Shown here one piece after another: positions 57,473-64,000 of a DNA stretch of 64,000 nt. Where the stretch lies: NCBI GenBank assembly GCA_002245855.1, contig NOUX01000010.1:62001-126000 (forward strand). The letters run 5' to 3'. Origin of the DNA: Sphingobacterium cellulitidis. Its GTDB lineage: Bacteria > Bacteroidota > Bacteroidia > Sphingobacteriales > Sphingobacteriaceae. The notes under the pieces are model-generated. The model was not told where the DNA came from. It saw only the letters and a list, made by a program, of their open reading frames with translations, and made no database searches. Positions within the stretch are counted from its first letter, which is position 1. Every line of letters starts with the position of its first letter. Position numbers and translations under genes: made by a program.

Positions 57473-57491
57473 GTCCCAGTAGCTATGGGAC
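57473..57491. promoter_or_regulatory. 6-bp hairpin upstream of the FAD oxidoreductase
   Basis: GTCCCA and TGGGAC separated by 7 bases, 48 bases before the start of the oxidoreductase gene. Could be an operator or leader stem-loop; not tied to a known motif. Confidence 0.2.
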
Positions 57492-57538
57492 GATAATGTT
57501 AGCACTTGGCTACTATCAAATTAATATATAACAATTCC

Positions 57539-59263
57539 ATGGACAAAAATAACATACAGCAAAATATTGCGATTGTAGGAGGCGGACCAGCAGCACTTTT
57601 TATGGTCAAGCACATTGTTGAACGCAAAATTACCCTTCAAAAGCTTACCATTTTCGAAAGGTTCGATAGATTGGGGGTGGGTATGCCCTACGGCAAAATG
57701 GGGGCAGGAAAGGAACACCTGGCCAATGTTTCTGCAAATGAACTTCCTTTACTTGCAGAAGATTTTGAATCATACGTTCAAAGATTTCCGCCAGAGGGAT
57801 ATGCATCTTTCTGTCAACGAAAAAAAATAAATCCCTACGAAGTGATCCCTAGGAGGTTATTGGGTGATTATCTGGAATATTCTTTCCATAGCTATATCGG
57901 AATAGCTAGGTCCCTGGGGATTACCATAGATATACGTTTGGATACCTGTGTGGAGGACATTATTCCCGGCGATGGAGGAGAACCATTCAGGATTCTGACA
58001 TCCCAGGGCACCACCCATGCGGACGTTGTGATCCTGTGCACCGGCCATTTATGGCCCCTTAAAAATGAAGGAAGGATCAATTCGTGGTACGATTCTCCCT
58101 ATCCTCCCTCAAAGCTATCTTTGAATGCAAATTTCCCAGTAGCGATCCGGGGGGCGTCGTTAACGGCAGTTGATGCCATAAAAACTTTGGCCAGGGCAAA
58201 CGGAAAATTCAGGGAAAGACCTGAAGGCGGTTATGATTTCATATTGAACGAAGACAGCAGCGGTTTTCGGATCGACCTATTTTCCACCAGAGGGTTCCTT
58301 CCCGCCCTAAGGTTCCATTCGGAGGATAAGGCATTTTCCAGTGAGTGGACAATGGGTTTGGACGAAATCAATGAATATAAAGCGAAAAATGGGGGCTTCG
58401 TGGATCTCGACCACGTATTTGAGAGAAACTTCCTGATCCCTCTCAGTCAGAGGGACCCCGATTTTTACTCCAGGGTGAAAGATCTGGGAATTGAAGAATT
58501 TACCGAGAGAATGCTGCAAATCCGGGAAGAGATCGATGCCATAAAGCTATTTATGGCCGAATTCAGGGAAGCTGAAAAGTCAATAAAGCGGCAGCAGTCC
58601 ATAAGTTGGAAGGAAGCTCTGTCTGCCTTTAGCTATGCCATCAACTACCCGGCAAAACATCTCAGCGCCGAAGATATGGTCCGGCACAAAAAAGTGCTTA
58701 TGCCGCTCATTTCAATTGTTATTGCGTCCCTGCCCCAAGCTTCCTACCATGAGATGATTGCTCTATATGAACAGGATCTCCTTCGTAACTACGCCGTTGG
58801 TGAGGAAAGCGAGTTCGTTCCCAATGCAACAGGTTCAGGATGTAAAGTAACGTTCGTAGATGACGAAGGGGACAGATTTGAAGAAAACTATGAGATTTTT
58901 GTAGATGCCATTGGGCAGAGGCCCATGCACTTCAACGACCTTCCCTTTGACGGGCTTAAGACGGGTAAGGTCACTTCCGGATTCCTATTTTTCAAGGATG
59001 AGGAAAATGCAAAAAAACATATTGAAAACGATGCTGCCAATGTGTACAGAGATGACATGGGCAAATATTTCATGAAAGTGACGGGACTGGCCATAAATGA
59101 TAACTTTCAGGCACTGGACAGGTTCGGGGCAGTCAATCCCTCACTCTTCATTATGGCAGTGCCATTTATCAGTGGGGTAAACCCAGATTTTTCTGGCCTG
59201 GATTTCTGCGATACAGCGGCTGAGAGAATTGCCAATATGTTGGGGAATAACGATATGGATTGA
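57539..59263 (+). CDS. FAD/NAD(P)-binding oxidoreductase
   Basis: 574 residues from the ATG at 57539; a TTG at 57506 would add eleven residues of poor context. It starts with a dinucleotide-binding fold, IAIVGGGPAALFMVKHI, then FERFDRLGVGMPYGK, and a second nucleotide-binding region near VVILCTGHLWP and PVAIRGASLTAVDAI. The layout matches the FAD-NAD(P)-binding family (COG4529/NAD_binding_9). Substrate unknown. Stands alone, after the sensor operon and a small membrane protein, in the GC-richer segment. Confidence 0.82.
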   Translation: MDKNNIQQNIAIVGGGPAALFMVKHIVERKITLQKLTIFERFDRLGVGMPYGKMGAGKEHLANVSANELPLLAEDFESYVQRFPPEGYASFCQRKKINPYEVIPRRLLGDYLEYSFHSYIGIARSLGITIDIRLDTCVEDIIPGDGGEPFRILTSQGTTHADVVILCTGHLWPLKNEGRINSWYDSPYPPSKLSLNANFPVAIRGASLTAVDAIKTLARANGKFRERPEGGYDFILNEDSSGFRIDLFSTRGFLPALRFHSEDKAFSSEWTMGLDEINEYKAKNGGFVDLDHVFERNFLIPLSQRDPDFYSRVKDLGIEEFTERMLQIREEIDAIKLFMAEFREAEKSIKRQQSISWKEALSAFSYAINYPAKHLSAEDMVRHKKVLMPLISIVIASLPQASYHEMIALYEQDLLRNYAVGEESEFVPNATGSGCKVTFVDDEGDRFEENYEIFVDAIGQRPMHFNDLPFDGLKTGKVTSGFLFFKDEENAKKHIENDAANVYRDDMGKYFMKVTGLAINDNFQALDRFGAVNPSLFIMAVPFISGVNPDFSGLDFCDTAAERIANMLGNNDMD

Positions 59264-59495
59264 ATATTATAGGGCTGACCCATGCATTTCGGAGTTAAGG
59301 GGACGTCTCCCTCTTTCAGGAAATCAAAGAGTGATAATTGATCAAGTCTAAAAGCCTATTGTAGAATTCGCACTAATTGTGAACCTTTTATATTTTAAAG
59401 GGTTCAATTTTAAGAAACCGGTTCTAGAGAGTGTTTCGTTATTTTATTATTATAAACCACTGTATCAAAACAGTTTAACATTTAAGTAATTTATC

Positions 59496-59980
59496 ATGAA
59501 AAGAAATAATTCAAGCAGCCGCTCAAGAGGGGGGGCTCTGACAATAACGAACATTCATTAGAAAACATTTACCAATTAGGGTACAGTCATGGATTCCGCG
59601 ACGCATCAAATGATGAAGATTATGATGATGAGTTCGACGAAGAAGAATATGAGGACTATGAGGACGAGGATTACGATAACGAGGATGAAGACTACGATGA
59701 GGATGATTATGATGATTATGATGATTATGATGAGGATGATGACTACTCTTCGGACGGCAGATCATCAAACCGACGCCGCGATAGCGATGGAAGGTTTACT
59801 TCATCCAGCTCTGGTTCCAGAAAAGGTAGCGCTTCGGGACGAAGGTCAAGTGGTTCACGCCGCGGATCTACCAGCTCGGCACGCGGATCGAATAATTCCG
59901 GGGGTGGCTCAAATAGCTCAGGAAGAGGAAGATCAGGAACTCACTTTTATTGCAGAGAACCATATCAATCCCGAAGCTGA
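59496..59980 (+). pseudogene. acidic, RSG-rich low-complexity protein, frameshifted at a G run
   Basis: From ATG 59496 the frame reads MKRNNSSSRSRGG and hits a stop at 59559. One base short at the G7 run (59529-59535) is the likely cause: the other frame continues SDNNEHSLENIYQLGYSHGF, then an acidic Asp/Glu/Tyr block of about 45 residues, then a basic Ser/Arg/Gly tail with RDSDGRFTSSSSGSRKGS, ending at 59980. The tail is like the RDSDGRF patches of small stress-related proteins in related bacteria. The product is likely disordered. A different frame ends ELTFIAENHINPEAEKED at 59993, so a second shift near the end cannot be excluded. Confidence 0.6.
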
Positions 59981-60030
59981 AAAAGAGGATTAAACCTAAT
60001 TTTAAAACATATCCATAATCTCTAATTCTC

Positions 60031-60058
60031 AAAAACGTCCATAAAAATGGACGTTTTT
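60031..60058. terminator. terminator after the acidic protein gene
   Basis: Perfect 11-bp stem AAAAACGTCCA / TGGACGTTTTT with a 6-nt loop, ending in a T run; A/T flanks could make it work both ways. Confidence 0.75.
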
Positions 60059-60157
60059 TATTCTTTATCTATTTTTGCAATTTTGCTGTTGTACTCAGAT
60101 CAGAAATAGAGCCACCTATTTTCTGCCATTCGAGAACAGCATTCTAAAAAACTGTGC

Positions 60158-60304
60158 TCAATTGGCACTGTTTTGAATTCCACTATCTTCCCTGGAACCA
60201 TGTTCTTGGCCATTCTCTCCCAAGATGGCTAACAATAATAGATAATATCCCTTTTCCAGACCAAGTTCTTCTGCTGTTTTAAAATTTTCCATATATAGTT
60301 CCAT
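60158..60304 (-). CDS. possible 48-residue protein
   Basis: ATG at 60304, TGA at 60158. The translation begins MELYMENFKTAEELGLEKGYY, has a short hydrophobic patch LLLLAILGEN and a polar end. It lies in a gap with no other gene and its codon use looks natural, but it is too short for certainty and no family is recognised. Confidence 0.3.
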   Translation of the reverse strand: MELYMENFKTAEELGLEKGYYLLLLAILGENGQEHGSREDSGIQNSAN

Positions 60305-60426
60305 TAGTTGATTTATTTTTGGATATTATTGCAAAGACCGTTCAACTTTATATTTTTTAAGGAATTTTCTTGAAAATATTTTATTTATCTATCTTAGTGG
60401 TAAGACACTAAACCTAGATCACCATC

Positions 60427-60705
60427 ATGGTAAACGATAATATGACTATCCTTGAATATGCGAAAGAAAAAGGATTTGATGGATATTCTGACCCGACCAG
60501 TATACAAAGCTGGTTGAGAAATATGGGAGTGATTGTATTGGTAACACTCCGAGAAGTTGATGAGGGGGACTTTAGGTTTTCCTATCAGGTGTTTGAACCT
60601 TCATCAATCTATTATCACCATCCCCCCCTGAGCTCCACAGTTTATTGGAATATGTATGAAGAGGCTCTAGATCACGGGTTAAAACATGGTCTAAGCTATG
60701 TTTGA
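60427..60705 (+). CDS. small hypothetical protein, 92 residues
   Basis: Cytoplasmic, with no signal or membrane segment. Opening MTILEYAKEKGFDGYSDPTS, then a mixed alpha/beta part with WLRNMGVIVLVTL and VFEPSSIYYHHPPLSSTVYW, ending in a helix YEEALDHGLKHGL. It reads as a folded real protein of unknown function. A second ATG five codons in (MTILEY) could be the start. Convergent with the topoisomerase gene. Confidence 0.6.
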   Translation: MVNDNMTILEYAKEKGFDGYSDPTSIQSWLRNMGVIVLVTLREVDEGDFRFSYQVFEPSSIYYHHPPLSSTVYWNMYEEALDHGLKHGLSYV

Positions 60706-60777
60706 TCGGTGCCGTGAGTTTACTCATTATAACAAATTATTCAGATTTTTTACGGGATAAAAACAATGATGATCTAT

Positions 60778-61785
60778 CTAACACCCTTTCAATAGCATCA
60801 AGAGCTTTTTTTGGACAATTGTATCCTTCTCCTTCTTTGCAATGTTTGCATACCTTCTCATCCAGCCGTCAAGACTGCCCTCTTCAAACCTTTTTAAGAT
60901 AACTGGACAGATGTAGTTTTTGCGTGCCACAGATGGTGTGTTTCCCAAAATGTGCGCGACGGAACTGACAAGTTCTCTGCAGCTTTTGTTTCGGTTCTTA
61001 GTGTTGCCGGGATAGGTTTCCAAAAGATGACCCAAAGCCAAAAAGCATGCGTTCCACGTTCTTATGGTTTTACTGGTAACATTCCCACCATATATTTCAG
61101 AAAGATAGCTGTTTAGATGGCAAGGCTTTATGGCTCTTTTAACATTCTGTTCGTCCAAGTATTGGAGAAACTGTTTTCCCGAGAGTTGCAATATCTTCTC
61201 AATCTTATCATACAGCCTTTTCTTACTAAATGCTTTCTCCTGCTTTACACCTTTTTTCCCCCTATATCTTAATATTACCTTTCCTTGCTGTAATTTAACA
61301 TGTTTATTCTGGAGCGTGGTGAGACCAAAGGAACCATTGGAATTTCTATATATGGTATTTCCTGGACGTATGGAGGTGTGCTGGATAATCATGATTGCCA
61401 GAGCACAGACATATCTCTGGTCACACAGGTCCCTTTTGATATCCTTCTCCAACTGTTTTTTCAATACTGGTAGGCTCTTTCCAAAGTGATATAGTCTGCT
61501 GAACTTATCCTGGTCCTGGAAAGCTGTCCAACGGGGATGGTAGATATATTGCTTACGTTGCCTAATATCCAAGCCCGTGGCCTGGATGTGCCCATTTCTA
61601 TTCGGGCATATCCATACATTGTTCCAATTTGGAGGGATTACCAAGGAATGGATCCGAGATAGGACCGATGGATCCACAATCCTCACGTTTTTTTGGTCGT
61701 AGTATTCAAATACCTCACCGTTTTGTATCCTAGAGATGCCCTTTGAATTGCAGTTTACATATTTAAAAGGTTTCTTTGCTTCCAT
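60778..61785 (-). CDS. DNA topoisomerase IB
   Basis: 335 residues, poxvirus-like bacterial type IB enzyme. N-terminal domain with VWICPNRNGHIQATGLDIRQRKQYIYHPRW. Catalytic domain with the first Arg in SIRPGN, SFGLTTLQNKHV, RYRGKKGVK (Lys), TIRTWNACFLAL (second Arg), and the nucleophile Tyr in VARKNYICPVIL. It would relax supercoils by single-strand nicking and resealing. The VGN of the first motif is PGN here. In soil Bacteroidota this gene often lies among stress genes, as here with a ferritin-like protein. Confidence 0.92.
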   Translation of the reverse strand: MEAKKPFKYVNCNSKGISRIQNGEVFEYYDQKNVRIVDPSVLSRIHSLVIPPNWNNVWICPNRNGHIQATGLDIRQRKQYIYHPRWTAFQDQDKFSRLYHFGKSLPVLKKQLEKDIKRDLCDQRYVCALAIMIIQHTSIRPGNTIYRNSNGSFGLTTLQNKHVKLQQGKVILRYRGKKGVKQEKAFSKKRLYDKIEKILQLSGKQFLQYLDEQNVKRAIKPCHLNSYLSEIYGGNVTSKTIRTWNACFLALGHLLETYPGNTKNRNKSCRELVSSVAHILGNTPSVARKNYICPVILKRFEEGSLDGWMRRYANIAKKEKDTIVQKKLLMLLKGC

Positions 61786-61895
61786 ACCTTGTCATTGAAT
61801 TATTCCTATACCCTTAATCTGTTTCGAATGTATTTTGTTTTAGCATATATAATTTAAAGATCAAATTATGCTAGAGCTGTGCTGCCGTCATTAAT

Positions 61896-62117
61896 TTAGT
61901 ACGTCCTGTTCCCTTCCAGTGGGTAAAGTGCAGCTTTATTTTTATTTTTGCCCATTCCTGGTGTATTTTCAGGTGTAAGGTTCATTGCTTTGTTCGTGAA
62001 TGTCGATCCACCTTTCAGCGGGTATTTTCTCTCTTTTTCCGTAAGATATGTTGCATAGAACAGTTCGGGAATCAATTCGCTTGATAATTTTAAGTTTAAA
62101 AATGATATTTCAGAATG
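61896..62117 (-). pseudogene. start-less coding fragment, unknown family
   Basis: A 73-codon frame on the minus strand is open from 62117 to the stop at 61896, without an ATG at its beginning (an in-frame TAA lies just upstream). The translation, for example SSELIPELFYATYLTEKERK, PLKGGSTFTNKAMNLTP and NKAALYPLEGNRTY, has the look of real protein. It may be the remnant of a longer gene that lost its 5' end. Not recognised. Confidence 0.35.
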
Positions 62118-62221
62118 TTATAAATGGGGACATCAATCTAGGCGCTTATTTTCTTTTCTGCTTTGGCATTTTTTGGTTTAATGAAAATTGCGCGCAAGGC
62201 CTGTAAGATAGGATATTAAAT

Positions 62222-62252
62222 TTAAATGCCAACCTAGAAGGTTGGCATTTAA
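62222..62252 (-). terminator. terminator of the ferritin-like gene
   Basis: Perfect 14-bp stem TTAAATGCCAACCT / AGGTTGGCATTTAA with a 3-nt loop, 26 bases after the stop on the minus strand; the T run is weak. Confidence 0.6.
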
Positions 62253-62277
62253 AAATACCTATTTTACTAGATATATA

Positions 62278-62820
62278 TTACTCGGCTTTTGAATTTAAGT
62301 TCGTATCCGCAATGGCGGTTAATTTTTCATCGCATGACTTTTCTTCTTTTAATGTCTTCAAGAGCAACTTTAATGCATCCTTATGTTCAAGCGTTTTTGC
62401 GAAAGCCGCCAGCGTGCCATAAGTTGCAATCTCATAATGTTCTACTTTTTGGGAAGCGGCGATTATTCCCGCATCCCGCACAGCCCCAGATTCTGTCTCT
62501 TCCATAATACTTTTAGCTTCTTCTAATAGCCCGGCCATAGCATCACATTTCTCTGCCTTCGCTTTAATTCCGATCGATTCAAAAACTTCTTCCAGTCTAC
62601 TGACATGTTCCTTGGTCTCTTCAAGATGAGAAGATATTGCTGTTTTCAGTTTTTGAGACGTAGCATTTTTTTCCATTTTAGGTAATGCTTTTACCAATTC
62701 CCTCTCAGCCCAATAAATATCCTTTAGGCCGTCCTCAAATAGCTCATTTAAATCTTTAGCCGCGCTTGGCTTTGCTTTAACTTTAGTTTCCTTAGGAGTA
62801 GATTTTGTTGTTGTTGCCAT
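62278..62820 (-). CDS. ferritin-like YciE/YciF family (DUF892) protein
   Basis: 180 residues with a Lys/Thr-rich N-terminal tail (about 1-22) and then a four-helix bundle: LNELFEDGLKDIYWAERELVKAL, SSHLEETKEHVSRLEEVFE, IIAASQKVEHYEIATYGTLAAF. The Glu/His residues of the EExxH-like and KVEHYE patches are the expected di-iron ligands. Members are induced in stress and may store or oxidise iron. Single gene with its own terminator. Confidence 0.9.
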   Translation of the reverse strand: MATTTKSTPKETKVKAKPSAAKDLNELFEDGLKDIYWAERELVKALPKMEKNATSQKLKTAISSHLEETKEHVSRLEEVFESIGIKAKAEKCDAMAGLLEEAKSIMEETESGAVRDAGIIAASQKVEHYEIATYGTLAAFAKTLEHKDALKLLLKTLKEEKSCDEKLTAIADTNLNSKAE

Positions 62821-62862
62821 GATAATATTGTTAAGATTGTTTGGGGACTTAACAAACTAAGC

Positions 62863-63102
62863 TCATAATTGTTCTGAATTTCGGTATTTGTCCAAGCTTC
62901 TGTAGGGTTTAGATAAAAGTAGTGAAGATTTTATTCTGGAGATATAAATTTGGGCAGGAGATATTTTTTTACAACAGACCTTCATGAGGGTATCTCGGAG
63001 GAGATCCTCCGCATCATTTTGTTCCTTGGTAAACTTGTTCGCATAGTGAAGCAAGGTGTCCGAATGAACCAACACTTCATTTTTTATAAAATCATTGTTC
63101 AT
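62863..63102 (-). pseudogene. ECF sigma factor remnant
   Basis: The first half matches region 2 of ECF sigma factors (LLHYANKFTKEQNDAEDLLRDTLMKV). After that the frame runs into sequence that no longer looks like a sigma factor and ends at 79 residues; regions 2.4 and 4 are missing. Probably a broken regulator of the stress genes nearby. Confidence 0.6.
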
Positions 63103-63534
63103 TTTAAAAAGAGATTTAGTAGAAAACGGGTTTTAATTCCCCTTTGCACAAAGATGGTTTAGATTGAAATTGGACCAGAAACAAACCTCTCGTTAAATCT
63201 CCGGTCCAATAAAAATCTTATGGTTGTATGTACATGAAGTTGCAATGAGTGTGCCAAAGAAATTTCTGGACAGTTTTTTTATAGAACGCTGAAATCTCGC
63301 CATTGGGATTGAGACAATCACTAGCATATCAATGTTAAAATAGGATATGCTCTTATATCTGCAGGAGGAATAAAAATTCATACTTCAGACCCAATAAATT
63401 TCTCTGAAAAATCTTTTAAATATTTTATGTAATTCAAGACAAAATATTCGTTTTAACCCTAGAGACTCAAAACATTGGATCTATTAAAAAAACGTAATAT
63501 TGTATTACCAATCAATAATAAATGAAGCTTAACA
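63103..63534. other. spacer without a recognised gene
   Basis: About 430 AT-rich bases between the sigma remnant and the broken Crp/Fnr gene. A 62-codon minus-strand frame at 63193-63381 has a mixed composition and no match I know; not called. Confidence 0.4.
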
Positions 63535-64000
63535 ATGGTAAGTGATAAACTCCACAAGCTCTTTAATCAGCTGGAAGTTCCTGCCAAAACCATTCTTTTA
63601 CAGGAAGGGGAAATCTCCAAAACTATGTTTTTTGTTAAGAAAGGATGTTTGCGGACTTGGGTCAATAATGATGGTAAGGATATTTCCACCCAGTTTTTTT
63701 TGAAGGCGATAAAGTTTCGTCCATTGAAAGCTTCCGTGCTGATCTACCGAGCCTCTATAGCATAGAAAGCCTAGATTCCTGCATTCTGCTGACGCTTTCA
63801 CAAAAGGATTTTTTGGACGGGTTACAAAGTTTCCCCGAAATCAAAGAAGAAATACAGGAGCATCTATTCAAACGACTTTTACAATCTCAAAAAACTTTCT
63901 ATTCCTACCTTAAAAACGTCCTGAGTAGCGCTACAGAGAGTTGATCGAAGAATATCCCCATATTATCCAACGTGTTCCGTAGCATTACGTCGCATCTTAT
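63535..64000 (+). pseudogene. Crp/Fnr-family regulator, frameshifted, cut by window end
   Basis: Three frame pieces form the cyclic-nucleotide-binding part of a Crp/Fnr regulator: 63535 (LHKLFNQLEVPAKTILLQEGE, KTMFFVKKGCLRTW), then after a T8 run FEGDKVSSIESFRADLPSLYSIESL and SFPEIKEEIQEHLFKRLLQS, then RYRELIEEYPHIIQRVP. The shifts are one base each, at 63694-63701 and near 63925. After RVP the frame meets TAG at 63980-63982 where the family has Gln (RVPQHY), followed by HYVASY. The DNA-binding domain would lie beyond the window. Not functional as read. Confidence 0.75.

Noticed and set aside
59589..59993. 134-residue Met/Thr-rich protein
   Set aside because: It is a shifted reading of the GAT/GAC/GAG acidic repeat; the frame giving the acidic block and RSG tail fits better, although the last residues of this frame leave some doubt.
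27882..63982. Stop-codon reassignment (TAA/TAG read as Gln)
   Set aside because: Intact genes in the window end normally at TAA or TAG followed by terminators or new starts; for example the integrase ends at TAA right before a terminator. The in-frame stops occur only in otherwise decaying or isolated genes.
1..64000. CRISPR arrays, insertion sequences, rRNA genes
   Set aside because: No regularly spaced repeats, no transposase-like proteins with terminal inverted repeats, and no rRNA sequence were seen on reading through the window.

Overview
The window reads as a chromosome segment of a Bacteroidota bacterium, most likely a Sphingobacterium-like member of the Sphingobacteriaceae. Supporting signs are three SusC/SusD pairs, two ECF sigma/FecR pairs in front of TonB-linked receptors, lipoproteins with Bacteroidota-type lipoboxes, a Tat-exported Gfo/Idh/MocA protein, AT-rich spacers and almost no Shine-Dalgarno sequences. 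The genus is inferred; no rRNA or marker gene is present.

Layout. 1-9304: one plus-strand heavy-metal operon (small His-rich exported protein, CzcA-type RND pump fused to its own outer-membrane channel, periplasmic adaptor, cytochrome b561-like protein, PAP2 phosphatase, P1B-type ATPase). 9454-12182: gene fragments (PhzF, alpha/beta hydrolase) and a tyrosine recombinase lying next to tRNA-Lys(CTT) at 12369-12441, so the metal operon is probably cargo of an element integrated at the tRNA 3' end. 13056-17526: surface/envelope genes (glycosyltransferase-like protein, Gfo/Idh/MocA oxidoreductase, S41-like protein, hexapeptide acyltransferase). 18057-28619: ECF sigma, anti-sigma FecR, STN-SusC and SusD followed by an exported phosphoesterase, with a second phosphoesterase gene broken by two in-frame stops upstream. 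28839-34454: tricorn-like peptidase, MFS transporter, GH43-like hydrolase. 34793-46285: a second sigma/FecR/SusC/SusD locus and a convergent third SusC/SusD pair.

46620-50005 is a decaying patch: a leucine-rich-repeat gene with an in-frame TAG runs directly into a truncated type I methylase (hsdM) and a specificity gene (hsdS) broken by several frameshifts, one at a run of nine G. 50295-56942 is a GC-richer, tightly packed phosphorelay operon (response regulator-PAS-kinase, CHASE3 hybrid kinase with three receivers, single receiver, CheR methyltransferase without CheB, another receiver). 57093-64000 holds stress-type genes: FAD/NAD(P) oxidoreductase, acidic/RSG-rich protein (frameshifted at a G run), topoisomerase IB, DUF892 ferritin-like protein, an ECF sigma remnant and a broken Crp/Fnr regulator cut by the window end.

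Two cross-window patterns stand out. Four broken genes carry TAA/TAG where glutamine is the expected or a compatible residue (C-to-T type). Three genes lose frame exactly at homopolymers that are one base short. Long genes elsewhere (1000-1450 codons) are intact, so these look like local decay, phase variation or homopolymer error rather than general poor sequence.
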